Assembly (NCBI GenBank): GCA_964019335.1
Contig: OZ025664.1
Coordinates: 372,001 to 436,000 of the forward strand
Direction of reading: 5' to 3'
DNA: 64,000 bases
Origin: Diplonema japonicum
Taxonomy: Eukaryota; Euglenozoa; Diplonemea; Diplonemida; Diplonemidae
The number at the start of each line of letters is the position of its first letter. Within the stretch, counting starts at the first letter, position 1. This document shows, in pieces, positions 47,360-57,947 of the stretch. Below the pieces are notes generated by a model. That model was not told the DNA's origin, searched no databases, and was given only the letters and a program-made list of their open reading frames with translations. A program made the position numbers and the translations under genes.

Positions 47360-49567
47360 ATGCCCTATAGTAACACCTGGACCAATGTCCCAGCGTCCCT
47401 TCCAAGGAGGAACAGCGTCAGTCGCTCACGTCAGTCTATGAGCAGCTATAGCCCTGAGGTGAAGTCTTCGCTTGAGGTCATTCACAAGTATCTGAGCGGA
47501 GAGCGGCTGGTACCCGAATTGAACAACTGGGAGAACAGAGGTAGAGGCGGTGCGCCACATGACGTAATGAAACTAGACGAGTCGCAAGGGAGTGCTGCGA
47601 GCCTTGGGTTGCAAGGGAAGACACTAGACTTCAACAGCCTAGCTTCGACGAGCCCGAACCCGCAGATGGCGGGGCACAATAGCTCTTTCCGGAGCATTTC
47701 CCCCGCAAGGGGCAAACTAGCGGCACAGTATCTCACCTCGCAGCCACAACCTCTCCAGCCGCACCCACAGCCCGTGCCTCAGCCCCAGCTTGTTGCCCCC
47801 GTGCAGCCAGCGACTGCGCAGCAGCAGCAGCAGCTACGACCTGTCTCCCCCAACAGCGTATTCTCTAGTAACGTACACCACCCACCGGTACACACCTTCC
47901 ACTCCCGCCTCTACACCACGCTTACCCTTACAGACATTGTTAACTTCCTTCGCTGGCACTACTCCATCGACAAAGCTGAAGAGGAAGCGCAGCTCCGACG
48001 GGGTGAGGGCATTTCCACCCTCTCAGAAGAGGACATCATCTCCCTCACATCGTGCTTCACGGAGGAGCTCCTTCAGGACAAGCGGACTGGGAACTTCTCG
48101 TACATGTCACAAGAAGCACCCAGTGATTTACTCGAGGCACCCCAGCAGGCTTATCAGCAACTTCAACCAGTGCAGCCACAGCAGTACGCGCAGTCACCAA
48201 CACCGCAGCCACAACCGCTGCCACAACAGGCAAAACCGCAACCACAGCAGCGTGAACAGCAACAACAACAACAACAGCAACCAGAGCTGTACCCTACACA
48301 GTCATCAATGCCTGCCTCCCAGCCTGAGGCACCAGCATCGGCAGCACGTTCGAATACGGGGGCATCCGTTGCACAGTCACAGCCCCCTGACTCTACTCCC
48401 TCCAAGCCAGCATCTCAGCAGGCACCTGAGCCTGTTGTTCAACTGCAGCCCGTGCGGTACCCCGTTCGCCAACACGTAGCCCCTACTCCACCGGTGCCCC
48501 CTGCTACACTGCAGGAACCGAAACATGTGGCCAGAAGAGCCAGCGACACCGACCTTGGCACCAACCCTACTGTCACTCAGCCCATGCATCCCCCCAGCAT
48601 CTCGATCCCTTCTTCTCTATCGCAGGAAGACGGTGCATCGACACCAGACCCGACGCCCGTGCACGGACCCAGCAGCCTCCCGACGAAGGCACGGGCGACT
48701 CCGCCTAGTGTTGTCACCCCGAGGTCTCGTTCCTCGTCCTTAAGGAGGAGCTGCAGCCTTCCCACGACACCCAAAGGCAGTACTGTGCCGTTGACGCCGA
48801 AAATGGCAAGGTCGCCCTCGAACCCAGCACAACTGACTCCAAAGGGGCATCACTCCCCTCACGCCCCCTTTCCACATCCGCAACCTAAAGGCAGCCCTAG
48901 CCCTCCGAGAAGGTCGCCTACTCTTGGGTCCACGTACTCGTCGTTGCCTCTGCCGCCACATCCGCAGGACGCACAACAGGCACAGATGGCTCCACAACAT
49001 GGTCTACCACCTCAGGCACCGACTGCACCTCCGAGGACTCAGACTCCTAGTGCCCAGACTGACTCTCAAGTATGAATATGAAGACGCAATCATTCACTTT
49101 CATTAGCAGGAAATCGCATTGCTGCGACCTAGACTAGGTGAGCTGCAGGTGATAAAGTTCCACAACACCACTCGCGGCAGGGACGTCAGGTGGCTGGTAT
49201 GAAATTGTCACCCCTCAACATACTGCCAATACAGAGCATCGATGAGAAGAATGATAACTTCCTGGTCTCACGGCGGTTCCCCCCCAGCATGAGTGACGGA
49301 TCGACAAAGGCTTGCAGCCTGAGATCTCTCAGACACTTCGAGACAGGCGCCAAGGACAGATCATGGAATGGACACCGGGCAGGTGGCAACACATTGAAAG
49401 GCTTGGCGTCGGGTGAAAAACTGAGTGCGGATAATTGCTTCTCCCTGTCTTTCGGGAGCATCTCGTTCAACTTTTATTGCGGGGAATCTGTCACTTCATC
49501 TGGCAAACGCGCTCTGTGGATGCGATTCTTCCAGCTGCTGGCCCACTTCAACACAACAGGGCAGTAA
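47360..49567 (+). CDS. Pro/Gln-rich protein with C-terminal PH-like domain, 3 exons
   Basis: Exons 47360-49069, 49107-49196 and 49235-49567 give 710 residues. Start is the first ATG after a CTTCAG leader; upstream codons in the same frame encode only a low-complexity leader. Residues 1-180 are Ser-rich with RRNSVSRSRQSMSSYS-type phosphorylation-prone motifs; about 190-270 form a predicted helical unit (LTLTDIVNFLRWHYSIDKAE); 270-560 are a Pro/Gln/Ser linker with Gln runs. The spliced C terminus looks like a PH domain of the phospholipase C kind: LGELQVIKFHN, ...SADNCFSLSFGSISFNFYCG, then the conserved Trp in KRALWMRFFQLL. Likely a membrane- or phosphoinositide-linked adaptor. No enzyme domain is seen. 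Confidence 0.82.
49070..49106 (+). other. Intron 1 of the PH-like gene (37 or 40 nt)
   Basis: GTATGA...CATTAG, phase 0. The acceptor reads TAGCAG, so splicing three bases later would drop one Gln without changing frame. Confidence 0.85.
49197..49234 (+). other. Intron 2 of the PH-like gene (38 nt)
   Basis: GTATGA...AATACAG, phase 0; in-frame TGA in the donor. Joins RDVRWL to SIDEKNDNFL inside the PH-like domain. Confidence 0.85.
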
Positions 49568-49615
49568 GGAACACGTCGGTATTGTTATAGTTAATTAGAT
49601 CAAAGCTAGATAGAA

Positions 49616-49730
49616 TTTTTTTTCTTCTCCTCTGTTCCCCTTTTCATCTAGAATGATGTTCATGTACCCATCCCATTGTGTGACTAGGACCTTCTGATTT
49701 TTCAACCCGTTTACACTGATCGCATCACAG
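49616..49730 (+). promoter_or_regulatory. Two candidate splice acceptors and a short upstream frame before THADA
   Basis: A pyrimidine tract ends TCTAG at 49651 and a second acceptor-like CACAG ends at 49730, nine bases before the THADA ATG. Between them an ATG at 49654 opens a 14-codon frame ending TGA. Using the second acceptor would remove that upstream frame. Confidence 0.35.
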
Positions 49731-49739
49731 GGGATCACA

Positions 49740-52700
49740 ATGGGTGTCAAGAAGGGACAGAAGCCGAAGAAGCTGAAACGGCATGAAGTTGGCACAGTGC
49801 TGCCTGGGGTAGTTGTAGGGATATGCGGGGAGGTGATTGCCCGCCGAAGTGAGGACGAGGTGAGCGAGAGTGTGGCGCGTGATGTTGAGCAGCTGATGAA
49901 GTTGAACAAAGTACAGGATCAGGTGAAGGTGGTGTCTTCATGGGGGATGAACGTGTTCGCAAGGTCTAAGATAGATGATAAATGCAGAGACGAGACCAGT
50001 GTCTGGCACTACGTGGTGAAGCTCATGGTGTCTTTCTTGTTCCACTACGAGCTGGCCCACTTGCAGAAGGGCATCATCGGCGTCTTCGCAACATCAGCAA
50101 AACCTGCCACCCTGCAATACGCGCATGAGCTCTTCGGCAAGCTCTGCAAAGAGTGGTGCGATGCCCACTGGGAGGCCCTGAGCAAAGCAAAGGAAGCAAC
50201 TGTGACCTCTGTAGACACCCGTGCCGCCCTCACAAGGTGCGCCCTTAAGGTGGTGTGCGACGTGGATTGCATGTTGGACCACCCCAAGCCTGTTTTCTTG
50301 CCTGCAACTGCTTCCTGTTTCCGCCATCTGCTCTCCCTTATGATACACTGTGCTAACATTGCTGTCGCTGACACTGTGGGCACTACAGACGACACCACTC
50401 TCTGCTCTGGCATGGAGGACATGAAGTACTTCACGCGCATCACGCTCTACCTCATGCAGAAGTACAAGGAAGAAACACGTCTCGAAGTCAGCAAAGCTGC
50501 ACAAGGCGAAGCATCTCCCATTCTCTCCATCGCCGACACGTGCCAGAGGATCCTCCTGTCAGACGTCTTCGCCAAAGACTGCCTGTCCACTGCAGGGCTC
50601 ATCACGTCGATCCTTCTGCAGTGTGTTTTCAAAAAAGGTGAAGAGCACGTCACAGTGTCTTCATGGCTGAGCAAGTGCTTTGCTGCAGTTTCTCCTGCCG
50701 AAGAGGCATTGGGTGGAAAAGAGCTTGCGGAGGGCTTGCTTGGCAAAGACTCTGCAAAGTTCAACTTCCTGTACAGCAAACTGTCAGAATTCAGTAAGCT
50801 TGTTGTGCTGCGTGGCATCGTGAACTGCGGTGAGGATGTGATGTACCTGACGCCCATCGACGGGTGCTGCTTCCTGTACAAGGAGGTGATCCCCTTCGCA
50901 GAGCCACTCTGCACGTCGTCGGACCCGCCCCTCAGGTACCTTGGGCTGCAGACTATCGAGCTTGTCGTAAGAAAGATCAGAGACTGCATCCGCGATGAAA
51001 GCACGGCGGTGCAAAAGGCACAAGACGAGGATGCCCCTGTCCCCCAACTCTTGGTCGTTTATGACACCACTCTTGCCGATGTGTTGGGAAGGGTCCTTGA
51101 CGTGCTGTGGTCTGTGTGGGACGAGCCCACTGCCGCCATCGGGCACTTGTTAACGGACATCTTCAACATGTCGCTGGGTATCCACAAGGAAGCTTTGGCA
51201 CTCCACAAGGAGGCAGGGCTCGCGGACACTGGGTGTGGCCTTAATTTAGAGGACATCTCAAGAAGGCTCGTCGACGCCCACTGGTTGCGCAGAGGGAAGT
51301 ACCCATCCCTTACAGTCATGCTTCCTGTTGTGGGTGTGATGAAGTTGCGCAGCATGTGTCCGCAGCTCATCTTAAGAATACTAGAAGTGCTACACATCAA
51401 GGCTCTTGCCCACGGTGCTGGTGCGCTCTTCGCTGCTTATGCACTGGCACTTCGGGAGGAGCTCTCAGTTGAGGAGTGGAACACGGAGGTACTGCGGCCA
51501 ACGGCAGAAGCTCTTATCTCAGGCAGCGAAGCCAGTGGTTCTATGAACGCTGAGACTGTCTCCACACTGCTGCGACACAATGTTTCCAACTACGCTCTGC
51601 AACCTCTACTAACAGCCAATGCCTCCGTCCTTGACGACGTGCTCAGCATCTTGGCCGACGCTGCTGCTAAGCAGCCCAATGACCCCAGCGTAGCCTCCAG
51701 GCACCTCGCCAGCCACGTCTACATCATCAAGCTTGCGAAGGCCAAGCCTACGGAGTTGGTAAAACAGGCAGTGACCTCGACTGACCCTGTGGTTAGGATC
51801 AACTCCGTGCAGCTGTTGTCCCTGGGGTACCGCCCGTCAGACCTCCCCACGCTTGAGGAGATCACTGTTCTGAAACTCTTCACGATCAGGAACCTGAAGA
51901 CTGTCGATAGCGCATTCCGCTCGCAACACTCGGAGCTGCTGCGAAAGTGGTTAAGCAGATGCAAGGAGTCGCTGCACAGGTTTGGGAAAGATGCTGCTGA
52001 CCTTGCAAAGCGCGGTGGTGAGATGGAGCCTGCAATGGCAGCCAGGAGAACGGCAACAGAGGAGTACCTCATCTGGCTGGCCCGGTACCTTGTGCGTTCG
52101 TCGTACGCAACGTCGCCCTTGGAGAGGCGCTGTGTTGCTATGGAACTGTTGCAATTTCTGCACGTGACCTTTAACACTGTACCTCCTTCCGTTGCCCCCT
52201 GCGCAGCACTAACGTACCAGCGCACGGCAGCTGAGACACTCCCGCGGAACTTCGTGAGTGTCCTTATGGGGTCCTTGTGTGAGAGTTGGGATAAGGTAAG
52301 AGTGGCTACGTGGAAACTCTTGCAGCTTGTGCCCTCGCCCCTCCCGGGGTACAGCACTGAGCAAGAAGTCGCTGTCCTGGCAAGCAAGGCGTCTGAGGAA
52401 ATGAAAAGTTTCAAAATCAAAGACGCAGATTCTGGTGCTTTGGTGTGGCGGTTGCTGCACCGCAAATATTCTGTGCAGTTGGGCTGGACAGTGACGCTCG
52501 ACGACAATGGCGATGCGGTCGTGAACAGCACTGTTGACACGAAGCTTGAGTGGGCAAAACATGCCGAGGCGCTGCAGAGCCTTCTCGACAGGCTGCACGG
52601 CTTGAAGAGGGACAGGAAGAAGGGCGAGTTTAACCCGACGCACGGGATCCTGGCGGCCATCAAGAACCTGCTAGCTGATGCAAACCTGAAAACAATGGTA

Positions 52701-55640
52701 GAGGTTGATAAGCAGGGAGACACTAAACTCAAGGCTGGGGTGGAACAAGGCGTATGGAAGAAGCTGATTTGCGAGCTGCTGTCGTGTGTGCAAACCATCT
52801 GCAGCGACGCTATGAGAAACGTGGCCGGCGCCACCACAGGGGATGTCGACGAGTTTAGCCCCATTGGTGTGGACTGCAGGGGGCATGCCTTCTACGCTGA
52901 CAGGCATGATGACGCTGGGGACAGGCTCGTTGTTGTTAACTCGTGGCTTGCAGTGAAAGAGGGTTGTGGGCTCATCGCGGAGATCATCACATCGACACCA
53001 CTGTCGGGTGCGGGCAGCCCTGCAGAGCTGCTGCCAGCTGAGAACATCGCTTCTGCTGGTGAGTTCCTGATGTCGATGGGTCTGCAGTCAAAGCACAACG
53101 GCGCCATTGCCAAAGCGACAGAAGCACTTGGCATGGTGTGCCACCGCACTATCCGCTGCAGATTACCGTCGCTCTTTTCACTGCCTTCGAAATGGCTCAA
53201 CAGTCTCCTGACTGACGGTGGTGTGCAGAGCGACAAGGCATCAAGAATCTTGAGACGGTCTGCTGGCCTGCCCCACGTATTGGTTGCCATCCTCGATGCT
53301 GAGGACCACTCCGCCGGTGCCCCCCTCGCTATGCATGCTGTCACAACTTTGCTCAGTGTAGTGGAGCAGGAGGAGGTTCCCACCGACGGTGACCAGCCCT
53401 CGTACCTGCACAGGGTCAACGCGCTCAACGTCTTGAAGTACATCGCCGACGATACTTTCATGAGGGACGTGATCCTTGGGTTTGGTGCCCGCTGCCTCAC
53501 TCTCACTTTGAACGGCTTCAACCACGAGGTGTGGGCGGTGCGCAACAGCTCCCTAATGTTGTACTCGTCGCTCATGCAGAGGGTTATCGGCGGCGGTAAG
53601 GTAGGTGCTGGGAGTTTATCCTTCAAAGACTTCCTCATTAAGTACGCAGAGGCACTCCCCACGCTCATGGACTATCTGAACCAGGCATGCGACGCAACGC
53701 AGGACAAGGAGCTCCACCCTTGTCTTTTCCCGTTGCTGTTGCTCTTTTCATTACTGGCACCCAGTACTGATGTGCAGACGGCAGCCTTGCAGACCAAGTA
53801 CTTTGAGACGGGTGTTGCGACCTCGTCCGACATCCAAGTGCTGTCGTTGGTGGACAAGAGCCACGGCTTGAAAAACTGCATGGGCAGGATGATGGCGGCC
53901 AGGGCGTTGGTTCCGTTGGTGACGACAACAGCGATCCCGACTGCGGTGAGGGTGCTGTGCGAAAGGCTGCCCGCGAAGGACGGCGAGATCCTGAACAACA
54001 AGCTCCACGGGAGGCTCCTACAGCTGCAGCAGTTCCTGGTGGTCGCCACCGACTACGAAAAGGAAGAAAGGGTAAGGGTACACATGGCGGCTATACAGGG
54101 CATCTTGAAATCAGGCATCCTGACAGCTCTGCCTGACATGCACCACATCGCCCCCTTCAACGCAGCGCTTCTCTTCAAAGCATGCAGAACACTGATGTGG
54201 GAAGGTGCAGCAGGAGAGGAATGCTTCATGGAGTTTGTGACAAACTGCAGAGAAGCCGCTGGGAGCATAGCCAAAAGGAACGCAGTTCACGACATCGGAA
54301 GCGACGAGATGAGGTACAGGGTCGCAGGGGTCTACCTGCACGGGTGCAAGGTGACGGAACAGCCCGACGAGGCTGTACAATTCCTACTGACAACCGTTCT
54401 TAAAAGCGAAAGGAACCTTCTAGCAGAAACGCTAAAAGAGGTTCACAAGACATGGCTACAGAGGAAAGACGTAAGGGCAGGGCTGTTAGAGAAACTGGAC
54501 AACCTGGTAAACGAGACCCTTGCGGTACCCGACAAGGCGTACAATATCCAGTATGCTGACAACATGAAGAGTGTATTAGAAGCAGTGGCAGTTACCTGCG
54601 AGGGTACCCCTGCAGGGCTGGCCGAGACTCTGACGAAAAAGAAACTGGTGGACAAGCTGTGGGAAACGAAGAGGAAGATCAACAACCAAGCTGTGATCCA
54701 ACCCATTCTGCACTGCCAAGCGGAGTTCACAGCTGCGGACCTATCCACTGCGAATGTGGAAACCTTGTGCAGCGAGCTGTACAAAGCATCCTACTGCGAG
54801 GAAGCCGTCGAGGTCCGCATGGGGTGTGTCAACGCCTTGAAAGGGTTAAACTTTCAAAAACTATACGAAACCCGCAACAAATCCAGTGTCATCCCAATTC
54901 TCCTGATCAACCTCACAAGAGTGATATGCATACTTCTAAATGACGAGCACGATGGCGTGCGGGACATGATGGCAAAGCTTGTCTCGGAAAGCCCTCGATA
55001 CGGCATTACGCTACCCGGGCTTGCTCATAACGAGAAAGCATGCGAGATGTGTTTCAACTGGATGGGCGACATCGCGTGCGAGACTAAGGACGCCGGGCTT
55101 GCCGCTTTGCAACATTTGTCGAGTATTATTCTACACCCGAAGACGCCTGGGCAGTCATCGATTCTTTACGAGGGTGTTGCCGTGGAACGGGAATGTGATG
55201 TGGTGTTGCAGTACGCCCCGCAGGTGATCGCTGGGAAGAGAAATGTCGTTTTCGAAGTGGAGAATCATAATTATTACGCTGAAGATCTGGTGACAGTCAT
55301 GCTTGCTGTGAAGGAGGTTCGGAGGATTTTGGAGAAATGGGGTTCTGATGAAGAAGTGATGAAGTTTATGAGAAAATTTGCGTCTCGCACCCTTTCTGAG
55401 GCACGAACGGTGGCCTCGGTCGTGACAACCACATCTGGTGAGTCGCGTTCCCTTGCGTTCTCGTCCATCTACCGTCTTAAGATCGCGGCGCTCTTGTGCC
55501 TTCCGCACGCTGACGCTGCCGAGGTCTTCCCCCTCATCCCCGAACACCAAACAGACTCGATGTGGCTCGGCGCCTTGCCTAACCCACCGGCGGTTCCTAA
55601 AAACTCGGAATGGGAAGAGTTGTTGTTCCTTGTTCCGTGA
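49740..55640 (+). CDS. THADA: THADA/Trm732-family regulator of tRNA 2'-O-methylation
   Basis: 1,966 residues in one exon; human THADA has about 1,950. Family members pair with the Trm7/FTSJ1 methyltransferase to modify the ribose at position 32 of the tRNA anticodon loop. The protein is a helical ARM/HEAT-type solenoid throughout, with a basic N terminus (MGVKKGQKPKKLKR). The DUF2428 hallmark is intact: GFNHEVWAVRNSSLMLYSSL then QRVIG, with the Trp at residue 1265. The C-terminal part has the family-like ILLNDEHDGVRDMMAKLV. No signal or membrane segment. The partner methyltransferase is not in the window. Stop TGA; the next gene starts 249 bases on. Confidence 0.93.
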   Translation: MGVKKGQKPKKLKRHEVGTVLPGVVVGICGEVIARRSEDEVSESVARDVEQLMKLNKVQDQVKVVSSWGMNVFARSKIDDKCRDETSVWHYVVKLMVSFLFHYELAHLQKGIIGVFATSAKPATLQYAHELFGKLCKEWCDAHWEALSKAKEATVTSVDTRAALTRCALKVVCDVDCMLDHPKPVFLPATASCFRHLLSLMIHCANIAVADTVGTTDDTTLCSGMEDMKYFTRITLYLMQKYKEETRLEVSKAAQGEASPILSIADTCQRILLSDVFAKDCLSTAGLITSILLQCVFKKGEEHVTVSSWLSKCFAAVSPAEEALGGKELAEGLLGKDSAKFNFLYSKLSEFSKLVVLRGIVNCGEDVMYLTPIDGCCFLYKEVIPFAEPLCTSSDPPLRYLGLQTIELVVRKIRDCIRDESTAVQKAQDEDAPVPQLLVVYDTTLADVLGRVLDVLWSVWDEPTAAIGHLLTDIFNMSLGIHKEALALHKEAGLADTGCGLNLEDISRRLVDAHWLRRGKYPSLTVMLPVVGVMKLRSMCPQLILRILEVLHIKALAHGAGALFAAYALALREELSVEEWNTEVLRPTAEALISGSEASGSMNAETVSTLLRHNVSNYALQPLLTANASVLDDVLSILADAAAKQPNDPSVASRHLASHVYIIKLAKAKPTELVKQAVTSTDPVVRINSVQLLSLGYRPSDLPTLEEITVLKLFTIRNLKTVDSAFRSQHSELLRKWLSRCKESLHRFGKDAADLAKRGGEMEPAMAARRTATEEYLIWLARYLVRSSYATSPLERRCVAMELLQFLHVTFNTVPPSVAPCAALTYQRTAAETLPRNFVSVLMGSLCESWDKVRVATWKLLQLVPSPLPGYSTEQEVAVLASKASEEMKSFKIKDADSGALVWRLLHRKYSVQLGWTVTLDDNGDAVVNSTVDTKLEWAKHAEALQSLLDRLHGLKRDRKKGEFNPTHGILAAIKNLLADANLKTMVEVDKQGDTKLKAGVEQGVWKKLICELLSCVQTICSDAMRNVAGATTGDVDEFSPIGVDCRGHAFYADRHDDAGDRLVVVNSWLAVKEGCGLIAEIITSTPLSGAGSPAELLPAENIASAGEFLMSMGLQSKHNGAIAKATEALGMVCHRTIRCRLPSLFSLPSKWLNSLLTDGGVQSDKASRILRRSAGLPHVLVAILDAEDHSAGAPLAMHAVTTLLSVVEQEEVPTDGDQPSYLHRVNALNVLKYIADDTFMRDVILGFGARCLTLTLNGFNHEVWAVRNSSLMLYSSLMQRVIGGGKVGAGSLSFKDFLIKYAEALPTLMDYLNQACDATQDKELHPCLFPLLLLFSLLAPSTDVQTAALQTKYFETGVATSSDIQVLSLVDKSHGLKNCMGRMMAARALVPLVTTTAIPTAVRVLCERLPAKDGEILNNKLHGRLLQLQQFLVVATDYEKEERVRVHMAAIQGILKSGILTALPDMHHIAPFNAALLFKACRTLMWEGAAGEECFMEFVTNCREAAGSIAKRNAVHDIGSDEMRYRVAGVYLHGCKVTEQPDEAVQFLLTTVLKSERNLLAETLKEVHKTWLQRKDVRAGLLEKLDNLVNETLAVPDKAYNIQYADNMKSVLEAVAVTCEGTPAGLAETLTKKKLVDKLWETKRKINNQAVIQPILHCQAEFTAADLSTANVETLCSELYKASYCEEAVEVRMGCVNALKGLNFQKLYETRNKSSVIPILLINLTRVICILLNDEHDGVRDMMAKLVSESPRYGITLPGLAHNEKACEMCFNWMGDIACETKDAGLAALQHLSSIILHPKTPGQSSILYEGVAVERECDVVLQYAPQVIAGKRNVVFEVENHNYYAEDLVTVMLAVKEVRRILEKWGSDEEVMKFMRKFASRTLSEARTVASVVTTTSGESRSLAFSSIYRLKIAALLCLPHADAAEVFPLIPEHQTDSMWLGALPNPPAVPKNSEWEELLFLVP

Positions 55641-55889
55641 GTTTGTTTGTTTTTTTTTTTTTTTATTCATTTCAGTGTTTTGAAGTTTTTTTCTTTTTTC
55701 TTTTTTTTTTTTATATTTCCGTCATCAAAAGAAAAGGAGCAGAAAAAAAAAAAAAAGAGAGAGGGAAACACAAGTTATTTTATCTTTTTCTTTTTTTTTT
55801 TTTAAATTCCAACGACCAACCAAAAAAAAAAAAAAAAAAAAAAAAAGGAGGAGGGAGGCAGGGGGGATCTTACAAAAAAAAAATTAAAA
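55641..55889 (+). other. Intergenic T- and A-run spacer
   Basis: T-rich first half, then a run of about 25 A, then a GGAGG...CAG/GGGG stretch and the A-rich cyclin leader. It shows the Y-tract, A-tract, ATG order seen before most genes here. Confidence 0.5.
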
Positions 55890-56578
55890 ATGGCAAACGT
55901 CCCGAGTAAAAAGCACTTCTCTGACATCCAGCACCTGCCTAGCTATAACAACAGGCTGCCGATACTGGCAGACCTGCTCACCACTCTGTGCGCGAAGAAC
56001 GACAAGTCTGGAGGGAACACTAAGGAATCGGTGTTCTCCACCTCGAAGCCGGCTCTGGTGAGTGTGAAGGATTACCTGGTGCGGATGTGCAAGTACGGCC
56101 ATTGCAGCCCAACGGTCTTCATCTGTATGGCAGTGTATGTAGACCGTTTGTGTGACAAGACTGGCATAGAGCTGAACAGCTCTAACATCCATAGAATCCT
56201 AGTGGGTGCGTTTCTTATATCAGCGAAGCTTAATGACGATGTGTATTACAGCAATAAGTACTACGCCAGCATTGGAGGTGTTTCGCTCAAAGAGACAAAT
56301 GAAATAGAAGCAGCATTTTTGGAACAGACTGACTGGGATATGTATGTATCTGAAAGTGAGTACAAAATGTATATGAGTGATTTGAAGCTGGTGCCTCCAC
56401 AGCGGGTGCAGGGGGTAGAAGACGCAGGGCAGCAGATTTCTGGAAACGAGGGTCAGAATTCTGCCGGGGCCACGCATGTTGCTGGGACACCTGTGAATGC
56501 TTTGCGGTACCGAAGGGGTTCAGCCAAGCCGTCTCTCCTTCCCCCTTCTAAGCCTGTTATTAAACCTGCTTCCAGACG
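55890..56578 (+). CDS. PHO80/CycP-type cyclin, interrupted by an assembly gap
   Basis: About 230 residues are readable before the Ns at 56579. Cyclin box: VRMCKYGHCSPTVFICMAVY, VDRLCDKTGIELNSSNIHRI, LVGAFLISAKLNDDVYYSNK and YYASIGGVSLKETNEIEAAF then TDWDMYVSESEY. This is the P/U-type cyclin signature (RMCKY..CS...F..A..YIDR; SS.N.HR.......AAK..DD...NN..YA.VGG...E.N.LE..FL......L.V). Such cyclins pair with CDKs of the PHO85 class. After the box the chain turns Pro/Arg-rich and is lost in the gap. The sequence after the gap (56779-56875) may hold the last exon, but no join can be made. Confidence 0.92.
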
Positions 56579-56778
56579 NNNNNNNNNNNNNNNNNNNNNN
56601 NNNNNNNNNNNNNNNNNNNNNNNNNNNNNNNNNNNNNNNNNNNNNNNNNNNNNNNNNNNNNNNNNNNNNNNNNNNNNNNNNNNNNNNNNNNNNNNNNNNN
56701 NNNNNNNNNNNNNNNNNNNNNNNNNNNNNNNNNNNNNNNNNNNNNNNNNNNNNNNNNNNNNNNNNNNNNNNNNNNNNN
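56579..56778. other. Assembly gap (200 N)
   Basis: Exactly 200 undetermined bases, a usual placeholder size, so the true length is unknown. It cuts the cyclin gene. Confidence 0.99.
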
Positions 56779-57498
56779 AGCACCCTGACCTGGTCTGCAC
56801 GCACAAATTCCCACAAACGTTCAATGTTTCAGAATTTCACTTTTGAAATTATAAAAGCAGCAGTTACACCTTAGGGAAAACTCCCGAGTTTTACAATTTT
56901 TTTTTTTTTTTTCATTTTACAGTAAATAGTAATTTCGCTCTGAGGGGTGGCCGACGTTATTTTTTCTGCTTTTTTTTTTTGAGACAAAAAAGAACTGGAC
57001 GGAGACTAAAGGAAAAGGGGGGAATAAAGGGGGGCAGGTGGAAAAAAAAGAAGGTCTTTTTACCTCCCCCCCCCCCCCCCCCTCCTGTTTGTTCTTCTCC
57101 ATGCCTGTCTTCTCAAAAATCCTCCCATACCCTTGCAATTGCTTTCCCCCCCCCAACCTCCCCGCTTTTTCGGGGTTATTTCTTTGGGATTACGGCAAGT
57201 AGTACCCAGTAGAATAGTGCTGCAAGTTGTTAAAAATCTATGGGAATTTCCCCCCCTCCCCCCCCTCTTTCTTCTTTTTTTTTTCAGTATACCACCTCTT
57301 TTTATTTTTTTTTCTCCTGTGTGCTGCCATCTTCATTTGATAGGCAATACATGAAGGGGAAGGTAAATTTTTTTTTTTTTAAAGAACAACAAAAAAAAAA
57401 AGAAAAAAAAAAAACAAAAACATGTATGCCATACTCTTATAGTATGATACCTTGGGGAAGGGGGGGAGTTTTTATTTTATTTTATTTTTGGAGAAAAC
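56779..57498 (+). other. Homopolymer-rich spacer after the cyclin
   Basis: Long T, A, C and G runs. A small hairpin CCCCG-cttttt-CGGGG lies near 57161-57176. A short open piece follows the gap but has no recognisable content. Confidence 0.6.
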
Positions 57499-57643
57499 TG
57501 CTAACTAGACCCTTGCGATCTCTCTCTAATTCCATGATCTGAAGGCAGCCAAACCAGGCACCCTTTTTTGCTATCGAGAGATCCAGAGTCGCGCTTCGAG
57601 GGCGGGCTTTGTGCAGTTCTACAAACTTAGGGTCTAGTTAGCA
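57499..57643. repeat. 145-bp element with perfect 15-bp terminal inverted repeats (ncRNA or MITE candidate)
   Basis: TGCTAACTAGACCCT at 57499-57513 is exactly complementary to AGGGTCTAGTTAGCA at 57629-57643. A second pair lies inside: GATCTCTC (57517-57524) with GAGAGATC (57576-57583). The interior is homopolymer-poor, unlike its surroundings. It could be a folded RNA or a small inverted-repeat transposon. No clear target-site duplication is seen, and no other copy was noticed in the window. Strand unknown. Confidence 0.6.
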
Positions 57644-57911
57644 CCTTTATTATTATTTTTTTTTTTTTCCTTTACACCTGCTCTTTCCCCCCCCCCCTCC
57701 ATTTTTTTTCAATAATACAATGTTACCCTAGTACAAAAAAAAGAAGAAAAAAGAGAAAAATGATGTGAAGACACAGCGAAAATCTTTTGGGCTTGCTTTT
57801 TTTTTTCTTCTTCTTTCCCCCCCCCTTTTTTTTTCCTGGGCATTCCCCTGGGCTTATTCCCCCCCCTTCCCCTCCTCCCTATTCATGGCTGTGGTGTTAG
57901 TTGATTTATAC

Positions 57912-57947
<36 letters not shown>

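Noticed and set aside
51719-52864. 381-codon open frame on the - strand inside THADA
   Set aside because: Antisense shadow of the conserved THADA frame.
57499-57643. U1 snRNA, because CCATGATCtGAAGG resembles the U1 first stem-loop
   Set aside because: No ACUUACCU-like 5' end and the loop differs; the likeness is too short.
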